NCBI RefSeq assembly: GCF_009857135.1
Contig: NZ_CP047318.1
Span: forward strand, 2,108,001-2,172,000
From: Streptomyces sp. HM190
GTDB taxonomy: Bacteria > Actinomycetota > Actinomycetes > Streptomycetales > Streptomycetaceae
DNA: 64,000 nucleotides
Direction: 5' to 3'
A program made the position numbers and the translations under genes. Positions 37,964-48,442 of this stretch are shown here, in pieces; within the stretch, counting starts at the first letter, position 1, and each line of letters opens with the position of its first letter. The notes beneath the pieces are model-generated. The model was not told where the DNA came from. It was given only the letters and a program-made list of their open reading frames with translations, and made no database searches.

Positions 37964-38617
37964 CTATTTCGCGTCCTCGTACTCCTCGAACCGCTCCGGA
38001 TCCCGCGGCCCGAACAACCCCGTCAACGCGAGGTGCACCAGCAGCCCCGCCAGCGGCCACGCCAGCAACGCCCCCTTCGCCGCCAGCTTCAGCGGTGCCG
38101 AGAACGTCACCCCCCGCCCCGCCTCCTTCGCCCGTGCCACCACGTCCGTGCCGGGGCCGAGCCACACCCCGAGCCGCCATGCCACGACGGCACCCAGCAG
38201 CCCGCCCACGGCGAGCGCCACGACCAGCGGCACACCGCCGCGCCGGCGCAGCAGGAAGACGAGGAGCCCGCTCAGCGCGCCCATGCCCAGGGCGAGCAGG
38301 GTGAACGTTCCGTCGACGCCGACGGCCTGCTCGCCCTCGGTGTCCTTGAAGTAGACCGCCGACCCGTCGGAGACGAGCGGCACGTGCGGTGCGAGCCACC
38401 ACCACAGCACCCCGAGCAGCGCCCCGCCGACCAGCGTCATGACCGCCGTGACGACGGCGGCCTCCAGCAGTTCTCTTCCCAGCCCGGGTCCGGACGGCTC
38501 CTCCGGCTCCTGCCGCACGTGTCCCTCGCCCTGTCCACCGGTGGGCGGCGCGGCCCAGGGGTCGGTCGGCGGCTGACGGTGGGGCTGCGGCGAAGGCGAA
38601 GAAAACGGTGCGGTCAC
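37964..38617 (-). CDS. DUF2567-family membrane protein
   Basis: 217 residues from the GTG at 38617. A Pro-rich N-terminus of about 45 residues is followed by four membrane helices. Between the first two is the block WWWLAPHVPLVSDGSAVYF and then DTEGEQAVGVDGTFTLL, typical of DUF2567 proteins. The function is unknown. It is 34 bp after the ABC permease stop... its start lies upstream of 38652, so the three minus-strand genes may form one unit. Confidence 0.75.
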   Translation of the reverse strand: MTAPFSSPSPQPHRQPPTDPWAAPPTGGQGEGHVRQEPEEPSGPGLGRELLEAAVVTAVMTLVGGALLGVLWWWLAPHVPLVSDGSAVYFKDTEGEQAVGVDGTFTLLALGMGALSGLLVFLLRRRGGVPLVVALAVGGLLGAVVAWRLGVWLGPGTDVVARAKEAGRGVTFSAPLKLAAKGALLAWPLAGLLVHLALTGLFGPRDPERFEEYEDAK

Positions 38618-38651
38618 TCTGACATCGTGCCAGGCGCGGCCGTGCGGCGCG

Positions 38652-39509
38652 TCACCGGACGGCGGCCCTGCGGTACGCCCAGGTGGCGACGGCGAGGGAG
38701 ACGACACCGACGCCCGCGCACACGGCGAGGTCGCCGAGGACGAACGCCCAGTCGGGGTGCGGCCCGAAGGTCCGTGCGAAGGCCTCGACGCCGTAGGTGG
38801 AGGGCAGCAGGTCGCGGGCGAACTGGATCACGGCCGGCATCCGGTCGGCCGGGAGCACGCCCAGCAGCAGCGCCGCCGACATGCCGAGCTGGCCGAGGAC
38901 GGTGGCGAGTTCGGGGCGCGGGGCGAGCAGGCCCAGCGCCGCGCCGAGCCCGGCGAGGGCGGCCCCGGCGAGCGGGATCACCGCGGCGAGCACCCACAGA
39001 TGGGCCAGCGGCAGGCCGAACAGCACACATCCGAAGACCGCGGTGACCACGGTCCCCGGCACGGTGAACGACGCGTACGCGCCGGCCGCCCCGAGCACGA
39101 CGGCGGCCGGCGGCACCGGCAGGGTCGCGTAGTGGTCGAGCCCGCCGCTGGAGCGCAGCTGCCCGAAGTACTGCGCCAGCAGGTTCAGGGCCACGAACGC
39201 CACGACGAGCACGGACGAGCCGGCGACGACGGCCCGCGCCTCGGCCCCGCCGTCCACCACCCCGCGCATCAGGATCATGATCCCGATCGACTGGAAGGTG
39301 GCGACGAACAGCAGCGGGATCCGCGCGACCCGCGCCCGGGAGAGCTGCGCCCGGTACACGGCGGCGAGGGAGGGCCACAGCCGGGCGCGGGGCCCCAGCT
39401 CGGCGGCCTCCCGCTCGGCACGCTCCTCGGCTGCCAGGGCGCTGCCCGGCAGTGCCTCGGCGGGTACGACACTCACGTCGAGCTGCTCCTTCGCGCTTGG
39501 GCTGCCCAT
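38652..39509 (-). CDS. ABC-2 type transporter permease
   Basis: 285 residues. A cytoplasmic N-terminal region of about 55 residues with many Glu and Arg is followed by six hydrophobic segments typical of ABC-2 permeases. LPSTYGVEAFARTF (about 237-250) lies in the loop before the last helices, the usual place of a conserved family block. With the ATPase upstream it would form an exporter, of a drug, lipid or polymer. The substrate is unknown. Confidence 0.85.
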   Translation of the reverse strand: MGSPSAKEQLDVSVVPAEALPGSALAAEERAEREAAELGPRARLWPSLAAVYRAQLSRARVARIPLLFVATFQSIGIMILMRGVVDGGAEARAVVAGSSVLVVAFVALNLLAQYFGQLRSSGGLDHYATLPVPPAAVVLGAAGAYASFTVPGTVVTAVFGCVLFGLPLAHLWVLAAVIPLAGAALAGLGAALGLLAPRPELATVLGQLGMSAALLLGVLPADRMPAVIQFARDLLPSTYGVEAFARTFGPHPDWAFVLGDLAVCAGVGVVSLAVATWAYRRAAVR

Positions 39510-39579
39510 TCTCGTACGGCTGCGGCAGCCCTGCCGTTCACGCCCGTACCGGCCGCCGTCCGGTCCATGCCCGCGCCCC

Positions 39580-40605
<1,026 letters not shown>

Positions 40606-40738
40606 GAGGGACGAGCCTACGGGGTCCCGGGGACGGAATCGCCTCCGGGGCACCCACGCCGGGGCGCGGGGAGCCGCGCGACACGCCGTGGCGAGCCCGT
40701 CGCCGCCGACGAACGCGCAGGCCCGGGCGGTGCCGCGC

Positions 40739-41959
40739 TCACTCCCCGGCCGGTGCGTGCTCCGCGGCCGTCCGCGTATCGATCTCGCGCCAGAACCCGG
40801 CCCGGATGGCGTACCGGTCGTGCTCGTCGATCTGGTCGTCCTTGTGCGCCAGCAGCCCGAACCGGGCCGCGTACCGCAGCAGCTCGCCGTCCACGCGGTG
40901 CGGCACCCTCGGGTACATCGCCGACAGCTTCTGCAGGTGGGACTGGTCGGTCAGGCGTGAGATCCAGCGACGGGCGAACACCTGTCCCACCTCGAAGGGG
41001 TCGCCGCCGACCGTGGTGATGTCCTCCTCGCGGTCGGCCCACCGCTGCTCCGCCGTGGTCAGCTGCGCCAGGGTCGGCATCGCCGCCGCCTCCGGCGGCT
41101 CCGCCGCGGCACCGGGCCGGTCCACCCATCCCTTGTCGGAGGACCAGCGCAGCGTGGCGGTCGCCGGGTGCTGCACGGGGTGCGTGCCGGGCCCTCGCAT
41201 GGCGGCGAGGTCCTTCGGTGTCGGTACGCCCTTGGCGGCGGCCGGCACCCGCTCGGCGGCACCGTTGCGTCCCGCGGGGGCGCGTTCGGGTTCGGGGGCG
41301 GCCCGCTCCGTCGCGGCGAGGGCGGACTCGGGCAGCGGCGCCGACAGGATCGCGGCGATCTCCGGGCGGGGCGCGGGAGGCGGCGCGCAGACCCCGCCGA
41401 GGTCCTTGGCCCGAACGGCCTTGGTGATCCACGCCCGGTCGAGGACGCGGCGCTCGTCGGCCTCGGCGACCAGGTCCTCGGACTGGTTGTAGTCCCCGTC
41501 GGCGGCCTGCACCGCCCACAGGTGCACGGCGACGCCGTGCTCCTTGGCCGCCATCATGCCGGGCAGCAGATCCCCGTCGCCGGTGACGAGGACCACGTCG
41601 GAGCAGGCCCGGTTGCGGGCCAGTTCGGTCAGCTCGGCGTGCATGGCGGCGTCCACGCCCTTCTGCGCCCAGCGGCCGTCGCTGCGGGTCAGCGCGCCGA
41701 GCCGGACGGTCACCCGGGGCATCACGCGCAGCCTGCGGTGTTCGGGCTGCGGTACGCGGTCGGGGGCGCCGTCGAACCAGTAGATGCGCAGCAGGGGGCG
41801 TTCGGTGTCGGCCTCGGCGCGTTCACGCAGGCCCTGGATGAGGGCCGTGTGGTCGACGGTGATGCGGGAGCGGGAGGGTTCCCCGGCGAGGAGGCTGGCG
41901 GCCGCGCCGAGCAGATACCCGGCGTCCACCAGGACGATGCAGCGGTCCACGCGATCCAC
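40739..41959 (-). CDS. NYN-domain (PIN-like) putative ribonuclease
   Basis: 406 residues from a GTG preceded by GGAAAGAGG. The NYN domain (about 1-185) has the metal acidic residues in VLVDAGYLL (Asp12) and VLVTGDGDLLPGM, with DAAMHAELTELA between. A Pro/Ala-rich linker (about 195-300) leads to a C-terminal domain (about 305-395) with helices and FARRWISRL. Relatives cleave or bind RNA. The substrate is not known. Confidence 0.85.
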   Translation of the reverse strand: MDRVDRCIVLVDAGYLLGAAASLLAGEPSRSRITVDHTALIQGLRERAEADTERPLLRIYWFDGAPDRVPQPEHRRLRVMPRVTVRLGALTRSDGRWAQKGVDAAMHAELTELARNRACSDVVLVTGDGDLLPGMMAAKEHGVAVHLWAVQAADGDYNQSEDLVAEADERRVLDRAWITKAVRAKDLGGVCAPPPAPRPEIAAILSAPLPESALAATERAAPEPERAPAGRNGAAERVPAAAKGVPTPKDLAAMRGPGTHPVQHPATATLRWSSDKGWVDRPGAAAEPPEAAAMPTLAQLTTAEQRWADREEDITTVGGDPFEVGQVFARRWISRLTDQSHLQKLSAMYPRVPHRVDGELLRYAARFGLLAHKDDQIDEHDRYAIRAGFWREIDTRTAAEHAPAGE

Positions 41960-42193
41960 CCTCTTTCCGGGAGGTGTGCTTAGGGCTTCCTTCGAGTCTG
42001 CCCGACCTCGCGGAGGTTAACGGCCGGAACTGGATCATCGGCGTGGCGTAGCGGCCGGTCGCGCCGCGCATCGCGCCGCAGGTCGCGACAACGGTCGTCA
42101 CGGACGGTGATTCCCCGACATGCGCGGCGTGTCGGGCTATGTGAATCTGGTCGCGGCCCTGGCCCCTAGATCCCCCACAGGAGGCAGATCACC

Positions 42194-42358
42194 ATGGCCA
42201 AGAACAAGAAGCAGGACCGTAAGCAGCCCCAGTCCGCGCGTGGTCAGCAGGAGGTACAGCCGTCCTCCATGGAGCCGGGCGCCGACCAGCGTGCCGCCTC
42301 GGTGACCCCCGGCGACATGGCCCGCAAGGGCCGGCAGAAGCGCTTCGGCCACAACTGA
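42194..42358 (+). CDS. Small basic conserved protein
   Basis: 54 residues with an AGGAGGCAG ribosome site 8-16 bp before the ATG. The sequence starts MAKNKKQDRKQPQSARGQQ and ends KGRQKRFGHN, rich in Lys, Gln and Arg, and looks disordered. Small proteins of this type are common in Streptomyces; their function is unknown. It is well supported by its ribosome site and by a strong terminator after it. Confidence 0.75.
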   Translation: MAKNKKQDRKQPQSARGQQEVQPSSMEPGADQRAASVTPGDMARKGRQKRFGHN

Positions 42359-42395
42359 ACGTCCGTGTGACGGGCTGATCGCAGCCCCATGGCAC

Positions 42396-42431
42396 CGAGG
42401 GGCGCATCCGGAACTCCGGATGCGCCCCTCG
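42396..42431. terminator. Strong bidirectional terminator before dnaE
   Basis: CGAGGGGCGCATCCGG pairs perfectly with CCGGATGCGCCCCTCG around AACT. It lies between the convergent small gene and dnaE and can end both. Confidence 0.9.
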
Positions 42432-42463
42432 CGCGATCGCGCCCCCGGTCCGCCGGGCGGGTC

Positions 42464-45400
42464 TCAGCCGGCCAGGCAGGACGGGCCGAGCAGCACCTTC
42501 AGGTCGCCGAAGAGGGCCGGGTCGGGCTTCACCCGGTGCCGGTCGAGGCGCAGCACCGTGGTCTTGGTGGGCCCCTGGAGCCGGATGCGGACCTCGCTCT
42601 CGCCCCTGTGGTGGGTGAGGATCTCGCCGAGCCGGCTGACCATGGGCGGGGTGACCCGGGTGGCGGGGATGGTGAGGATCACGGGCGCGTTGGTGCCGGC
42701 GTTGGACAGGTCGGGGACCTGGAGCTCCATCGCGACGAGCCGGGGGACGTCCTCGCGCTTGTCGAGACGGCCCTTGACGAAGACGACGGCGTCCTCGACG
42801 AGCTGGGTCGAGACGAGCTGGTACGTCGCCGGGAAGAACATGCATTCGATGGAGCCGGCGAGGTCCTCGACGGTGGCGATCGCCCAGGCGTTGCCCTGCT
42901 TGGTCATCTTGCGCTGGAGGCCGGAGATGATGCCGCCGATGGTGACGACCGCTCCGTCCGCGTGCTCACCGCCGGTGAGCTGGGCGATGCCCGCGTCGGC
43001 CTTGTCGGACAGCACGTGCTCCAGGCCGAACAGCGGGTGGTCGGAGACGTAGAGGCCGAGCATCTCCCGCTCCTGGGCGAGGAGGTAGGCCTTGTCCCAC
43101 TCGTCGTCGGTGAACTGGACGTCGAGTCCGAAGCCGGGCTCGCTGCTCTGCTCCTCGCCCATGCCGCCGAAGAGGTCGAACTGCCCCTCGGCCTCCTTGC
43201 GCTTGACCGCCACCACGTTGTCGATCATGGGTTCGAACTGGGCGGTGAGGCCCTTGCGGGTGTGGCCCAGGGTGTCGAAGGCGCCGGCCTTGATCAGCGA
43301 TTCCGTCGTGCGCTTGTTGCAGGCGGCGGCCTCGACCTTGTCCAGGTAGTCGGGGAAGGAGGCGTACTTCCCCTTCGCCTTGCGGGACCGGATGATCGCG
43401 TCGACCACGTTGGTGCCGACGTTGCGGACGGCCTCCAGACCGAACAGGATCACGTCGTCGCCCTGGGCGGCGAAGTTGTGCACCGACTCGTTGACGTTCG
43501 GCGGGAGCACCTTGATGCCCATGCGGCGGCACTCGTTCAGGTAGATCGCGGACTTGTCCTTGTCGTCCTTGACCGAGGTGAGGAGCGCGGCCATGTACTC
43601 GGCCGGGTGGTTGGCCTTGAGGTAGGCGGTCCAGTACGAGACCAGTCCGTACGCGGCGGAGTGCGCCTTGTTGAAGGCGTAGCCGGCGAAGGGGACCAGC
43701 ACGTCCCACAGGGCCTGGATCGCCTCGTCGCTGTAGCCGTTCTTCTGGGCGCCGGCCTGGAAGATGGTGAAGTTCTTCGCCAGTTCGTCGGGCTTCTTCT
43801 TGCCCATGACGCGGCGGAGGATGTCGGCCTCGCCGAGCGAGTAGCCGGCGATGATCTGGGCGGCCTTCTGCACCTGCTCCTGGTAGACGATCAGGCCGTA
43901 GGTGACGTCCAGGACCTCCTTGAGCGGCGCCTCCAGCTCGGGGTGGATCGGCGTGATCTCCTGCTGCCCGTTCTTGCGCAGCGCGTAGTTCGTGTGGGAG
44001 TTCATGCCCATCGGGCCCGGACGGTACAGGGCCGACACGGCGGAGATGTCTTCGAAGTTGTCGGGCTTCATCAGGCGCAGCAGGGAGCGCATGGGGCCGC
44101 CGTCGAACTGGAACACGCCGAGGGTGTCGCCGCGCTGGAGCAGTTCGAAGGTCGTGGGGTCGTCCAGCGGCAGCGACAGCAGGTCGATGTCGATGCCCTT
44201 GTTGGACTTCACCATCTTGACGGCGTCGTCCATGATCGTGAGGTTGCGCAGGCCGAGGAAGTCCATCTTCAGCAGGCCGAGCGACTCGCAGCTCGGGTAG
44301 TCCCACTGGGTGATGGTCACGCCGTCGGTGTGCCTGACCCAGACGGGGACGTGCTCGGTGATGGTCTCGCTGGACATGATCACGCCGGCGGCGTGCACAC
44401 CCATCTGCCGGACCAGGCCCTCCACACCGCGGGCGGTGTCGATGACCTTCTTCACATCGGGTTCGTTCTCGTACATCGACCGGACCTCTCCCGCCTCCGA
44501 GTAGCGGGGGTGGCTGGGGTCGGTGATGCCGGAGAGCGGGATGCCCTTGCCGAGGACGTCGGCGGGCATGGCCTTGGTGATGCGGTCGCCCATCGCGTAC
44601 GGGTAGCCCAGCACGCGCGCGGAGTCCTTGATGGCGTTCTTGGCCTTGATGGTGCCGTACGTGCCGATCATGGCGACCTTGTCGGCGCCGTACTTCTCGG
44701 TCACGTACCGGATCACCTCGACGCGCCTGCGCTCGTCGAAGTCGATGTCGACGTCGGGCATCGAGATGCGCTCGGGGTTGAGGAACCGCTCGAAGATCAG
44801 GCCGTGCGGGATGGGGTCGAGGTCGGTGATGCCGAGGGCGTACGCGACGATCGAGCCGGCCGCGGAGCCTCGGCCGGGGCCGACCGCGATGCCCTGCTTC
44901 TTGGCCCACATGATGAAGTCGGCGACCACGAGGAAGTAGCCCGGGAAGCCCATCGAGATGATGGTGTCCATCTCGTACTCGACCTGCTTCATGCGGTCGT
45001 CCGGGATGCCGTCCGGGAACCGGCGGTGCATGCCGCGCATGGTCTCCTCGCGGAACCAGCTGACCTCCGTGTACCCCTCGGGGATGTCGAACTTGGGCAT
45101 CAGGTCGCGCTTTTCGAACATGCCCTTGGTGTCGACCATCTCGGCGATCAGCAGGGTGTTGGCGCACCCCTCCTGCCAGGCGTCCGAGGAGTCGATGGCG
45201 TACATCTCGTCCGTGGACTTCAGGTAGTAGCCGGTGCCGTCGAACTTGAAGCGGTCCGGGTCGGAGAGGTTCTTGCCGGTCTGGATGCACAGCAGGGCGT
45301 CGTGCGCGGTCGCCTCGTGGGCGTAGGTGTAGTGCGAGTCGTTGGTGACCAGCGGGGGGATGCCGAGCTTCTTGCCGATCTCCAGCAGACCGTCGCGGAC

Positions 45401-46003
45401 CCGGTGCTCGATCTCGATGCCGTGGTCCATCAGCTCCAGGAAGTACTTGTCCTTGCCGAAGATGTCCTGGTACTCGGCGGCCGCCTTCAACGCCTCGTCG
45501 TACTGGCCGAGGCGCAGCCGGGTCTGCAGCTCACCGGAGGGGCAGCCGGTTGAGGCGACGATCCCGTCGGACCACTTGGCGATGGTCTCCTTGTCCATCC
45601 GGGGCCACTTCTGCAGCCAGCCCTCGGCGTAGGCGTCGGAGGAGAGGCGGAAGAGGTTGTGCAGGCCCGTCGCGTTCACCGCCCACATGGTCTTGTGGGT
45701 GTAACCACCGGAACCGGAGACGTCGTCCCGCTTCTGGTGGGGCTGGCCCCACTGGATCTTCCGCTTGTTCCGCCGGGACTCGGGGGCGACGTACGCCTCG
45801 ATGCCGATGATCGGGGTGATCCCGGCCTTCTGCGCGGAGTGGAAGAAGTCGTACGCGCCGTGGAGGTTGCCGTGGTCGGACATCGCGATGTGGGTCATGC
45901 CCATCTCGTTGCACGCGTTGAACATGTCCTTGAGCCGCGCGGCACCGTCCAGCAGCGAGTACTGGGTGTGGACGTGCAGGTGCGTGAACGGCGGCTTTGA
46001 CAC
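42464..46003 (-). CDS. dnaE: DNA polymerase III alpha subunit (DnaE1)
   Basis: 1179 residues from the GTG at 46003 with GGAGG upstream, the length of the S. coelicolor protein. The N-terminal PHP domain opens FTHLHVHTQYSLLDG (His10, His12). The polymerase active site has the Asp triad in PDVDIDFDERRR (417, 419, 421), with GPGRGSAAGS before it. A helix-hairpin-helix region and an OB-fold (VVTIGGIISGLQRKMTKQG, about 990-1010) follow. The final residues run LKVLLGPSCLAG. It is the main replicative polymerase. It is divergent from the DUF2252 gene. Confidence 0.96.
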   Translation of the reverse strand: MSKPPFTHLHVHTQYSLLDGAARLKDMFNACNEMGMTHIAMSDHGNLHGAYDFFHSAQKAGITPIIGIEAYVAPESRRNKRKIQWGQPHQKRDDVSGSGGYTHKTMWAVNATGLHNLFRLSSDAYAEGWLQKWPRMDKETIAKWSDGIVASTGCPSGELQTRLRLGQYDEALKAAAEYQDIFGKDKYFLELMDHGIEIEHRVRDGLLEIGKKLGIPPLVTNDSHYTYAHEATAHDALLCIQTGKNLSDPDRFKFDGTGYYLKSTDEMYAIDSSDAWQEGCANTLLIAEMVDTKGMFEKRDLMPKFDIPEGYTEVSWFREETMRGMHRRFPDGIPDDRMKQVEYEMDTIISMGFPGYFLVVADFIMWAKKQGIAVGPGRGSAAGSIVAYALGITDLDPIPHGLIFERFLNPERISMPDVDIDFDERRRVEVIRYVTEKYGADKVAMIGTYGTIKAKNAIKDSARVLGYPYAMGDRITKAMPADVLGKGIPLSGITDPSHPRYSEAGEVRSMYENEPDVKKVIDTARGVEGLVRQMGVHAAGVIMSSETITEHVPVWVRHTDGVTITQWDYPSCESLGLLKMDFLGLRNLTIMDDAVKMVKSNKGIDIDLLSLPLDDPTTFELLQRGDTLGVFQFDGGPMRSLLRLMKPDNFEDISAVSALYRPGPMGMNSHTNYALRKNGQQEITPIHPELEAPLKEVLDVTYGLIVYQEQVQKAAQIIAGYSLGEADILRRVMGKKKPDELAKNFTIFQAGAQKNGYSDEAIQALWDVLVPFAGYAFNKAHSAAYGLVSYWTAYLKANHPAEYMAALLTSVKDDKDKSAIYLNECRRMGIKVLPPNVNESVHNFAAQGDDVILFGLEAVRNVGTNVVDAIIRSRKAKGKYASFPDYLDKVEAAACNKRTTESLIKAGAFDTLGHTRKGLTAQFEPMIDNVVAVKRKEAEGQFDLFGGMGEEQSSEPGFGLDVQFTDDEWDKAYLLAQEREMLGLYVSDHPLFGLEHVLSDKADAGIAQLTGGEHADGAVVTIGGIISGLQRKMTKQGNAWAIATVEDLAGSIECMFFPATYQLVSTQLVEDAVVFVKGRLDKREDVPRLVAMELQVPDLSNAGTNAPVILTIPATRVTPPMVSRLGEILTHHRGESEVRIRLQGPTKTTVLRLDRHRVKPDPALFGDLKVLLGPSCLAG

Positions 46004-46232
46004 GGCTTCGGCCTCCAGGGAGAACTGCGGACGACAGGTCGACGACGGGTCCCCGACGGGCTGCGGACAGTCTGGGGGACAGCGTCGAAGTCTATGCCTC
46101 GGCACTGACACCGTGAGGGCTCTCCCCCGTACCTTTCGTCGAAGGAGTCGCGGGCACTCCCGCGCACCCCCGGACGTTGACCCGGGGACGGACCAGCCGT
46201 CCCATTCGTCATGCACCAGGAGGCACCCAGCG
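46004..46232. other. Divergent promoter region of dnaE and the DUF2252 gene
   Basis: 229 bp with no gene. I see no reliable -35/-10 pair or repeat beyond the ribosome sites of the two flanking genes. Confidence 0.4.
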
Positions 46233-47582
46233 ATGTCGGTTCCGCAGCTCAGCGACGAGCGACGCGGCGAGGAGATCCTCGCCGTCTTCGACACCGCCTT
46301 CGGCCGGCTGCTGGCCGCCGACCCGGCCGCGTTCCGCGTGAAGTTCCGGAAGATGGCGGCCTCGGCCTTCGCGTTCTACCGGGGCACGGCGTGCCTCTTC
46401 TACCACGACCTGAGCGAGACGGCCTCGGGTTGGGGCGGCGACGACACGGGCTCCGGTCCGTACCTGGACGAGCGCACCTCGCGCGTGTGGATCCACGGCG
46501 ACCTGCACGCGGAGAACTTCGGCACGTACATGGACTCCACGGGCCGCCTGATCTTCAACGTGAACGACTTCGACGAGGCGTATGTCGGCCCGTTCACCTG
46601 GGACCTGAAGCGCTTCGCCGCATCCGTGGCGCTCATCGGGTACGCGAAGGCGCTCAGCGACGAGCAGATCACCGAACTGGTGAACGTGTACGCGGCCGCC
46701 TACCGCGAGCGGATCCACGCGGTCGCGGCGGGCGCCAAGCGGGACGAGGTGCCGCCGTTCACCCTGGACACCGCGCAGGGCCCGCTGCTGGGGGCACTGC
46801 GCGACGCACGTTCGCTGACGCGTTTCGGGCTGCTCGACTCGATGACCGAGATCCGTGACTTCGAGCGCCGTTTCGCGCCGGGCGGCGGCTCCATCGAGCT
46901 GGACGCGGCCACCCGCTACAAGGTGCTGGCCGCCTTCGACGGCTATCTGGAGACGCTCCCGGAGTCCTCCCTGACCCGCCCCGACTCGTACCGGGTGAAG
47001 GACGTCGTGGGCCGCCGCGGCATCGGCATCGGCTCGGCGGGGCTGCCGTCGTACAACATCCTGCTGGAGGGCGCCACGGACGCCCTGGAGAACGATGTGG
47101 TGATCTACATCAAGCAGGCCCAGACCCCGGCCGTCTCCCGCCACGTCACCGACGAGCGCATCCAGGACTACTTCCAGCACGAGGGCCACCGCACGGTGAT
47201 CTCGCAGCGCGCCCTCCAGGCGCACGCCGACCCGTGGCTCGGCTGGACCGAACTGGACGGCGCGGGCCAGCTGGTAGCCGAGGTGTCGCCGTACGCGGTG
47301 GACCTGGACTGGGGTGACATCGACGACCCGGAGGAGATCGCGGCGGTCGTCGCCGACCTCGGCCGGGCCACGGCGACGATGCACGCGGCGGCGGACGACC
47401 TCACCGGCCAGTCCCTGGTGCCGTTCTCCACGGAGCGGGCCATCGACGCGGCGATCGCCGCCGACGAGGCGGGCTTCGCGCCCCTGCTGGTGGACTTCGC
47501 GCACCGCTACGGCGCCCGCGCGCGCACGGACCACCAGATCTTCGTGGACCTGTTCCGCAACGGCCGGATCCCGGGCCTGTAA
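46233..47582 (+). CDS. DUF2252 family protein with kinase-like motifs
   Basis: 449 residues with CAGGAGGC before the ATG. FRKMAASAFAFYRGTACLFYHD and the block IHGDLHAENFGTYMD, followed by FNVNDFDEAYVGPFTWDLKR, are the DUF2252 signatures. HGDLHxxN and DFDE resemble the catalytic and metal loops of aminoglycoside/choline kinases, so a phosphotransferase fold is likely. The substrate is unknown. IYIKQAQTPAVSR (about 290-302) may carry another ligand-binding lysine. Confidence 0.88.
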   Translation: MSVPQLSDERRGEEILAVFDTAFGRLLAADPAAFRVKFRKMAASAFAFYRGTACLFYHDLSETASGWGGDDTGSGPYLDERTSRVWIHGDLHAENFGTYMDSTGRLIFNVNDFDEAYVGPFTWDLKRFAASVALIGYAKALSDEQITELVNVYAAAYRERIHAVAAGAKRDEVPPFTLDTAQGPLLGALRDARSLTRFGLLDSMTEIRDFERRFAPGGGSIELDAATRYKVLAAFDGYLETLPESSLTRPDSYRVKDVVGRRGIGIGSAGLPSYNILLEGATDALENDVVIYIKQAQTPAVSRHVTDERIQDYFQHEGHRTVISQRALQAHADPWLGWTELDGAGQLVAEVSPYAVDLDWGDIDDPEEIAAVVADLGRATATMHAAADDLTGQSLVPFSTERAIDAAIAADEAGFAPLLVDFAHRYGARARTDHQIFVDLFRNGRIPGL

Positions 47583-47644
47583 GGCAGTCCACAGCCATCC
47601 TTTAAGGCTCTCTTACAGGGGTCCGTGGGACACTCTCCAGCGGT

Positions 47645-48331
47645 ATGGACATATCCGGGACGCATCTCAGAGCCGTGCGCGCGGCGCTGTTCACGGCACT
47701 CGTCGTGACGCTCAGCACCGCGTCGCACGTCCTGTTGTCCCGGGCCCCGCTGCCGCTGGTCACCGTGGCCGCGATCACCGCCGCCGTCTACGTCGTCGCG
47801 TACGCGCTGGCGGGCCGCCGTGAGCGCGGCTTCGGCCGGATCGCCGCCGTGCTGATCCCGCTGGAGCTGGCGGCGGACACCGTGTTCACGGCCGGTCAGC
47901 ACGCGTGTTACGGCGAGGCGGGCGGCCCGGTCACGGGTCCGCTGCGCCAGGTCGGTCTGGACGTGCTGTGCGGGGGCGGCGTCGGCGGCCCGCTGGCGCG
48001 CGTCACCGGTGACTCCGACCGGGCGGCCGCGCTGCTGCCGGGCGCGGGACCGGCCACCGCCTGGCTGCTGCTCGCCGCGCACGTCGGCGTGGGGCTGCTG
48101 GCAGCCGCCTGGCTGCGCCGCGGCGAGCGGGCGCTGGCCCAGCTCCTCGGTGCCGCCGTCGCCGCCGGTTTCCGGCCGCTGCTCCTCGCGGTAGCCGCGC
48201 TCACGCCGCGGCGCGCCCCGGCGCAGCAGCGGCCGACGCGCACCGCGCACCGCGGGACGACCGCCCGCGCCCTTCTCCTCGCCCACTCCCTGGGGCGGCG
48301 CGGACCGCCGTGCCGGGTCACCTTCGCGTGA
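47645..48331 (+). CDS. Hypothetical integral membrane protein
   Basis: 228 residues with about five hydrophobic segments (for example RAALFTALVVTLSTASHVLL and TAWLLLAAHVGVGLLAAAWL). HVLLSRAPLPL after helix 1 and a GQHACYGE loop are notable. The C-terminal ~45 residues are Arg/Thr/Ala-rich and hydrophilic. I do not recognise the family. A short run at 47600-47640 may hold its promoter. Confidence 0.65.
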   Translation: MDISGTHLRAVRAALFTALVVTLSTASHVLLSRAPLPLVTVAAITAAVYVVAYALAGRRERGFGRIAAVLIPLELAADTVFTAGQHACYGEAGGPVTGPLRQVGLDVLCGGGVGGPLARVTGDSDRAAALLPGAGPATAWLLLAAHVGVGLLAAAWLRRGERALAQLLGAAVAAGFRPLLLAVAALTPRRAPAQQRPTRTAHRGTTARALLLAHSLGRRGPPCRVTFA

Positions 48332-48442
48332 CCCCTCCGGGCGTTCGCTGAGCCACGGGCTCCCGAGCGACGCCGAGCACGAGCAGTCCACCCACGTATC
48401 CCGCACACCCACGTGTGCGCGTTTCCCAGGGAGTTCACCCAC

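Noticed and set aside
42389..45553. A plus-strand open frame of about 1054 codons opposite dnaE
   Set aside because: It is the antisense shadow of dnaE, with low-complexity translation.
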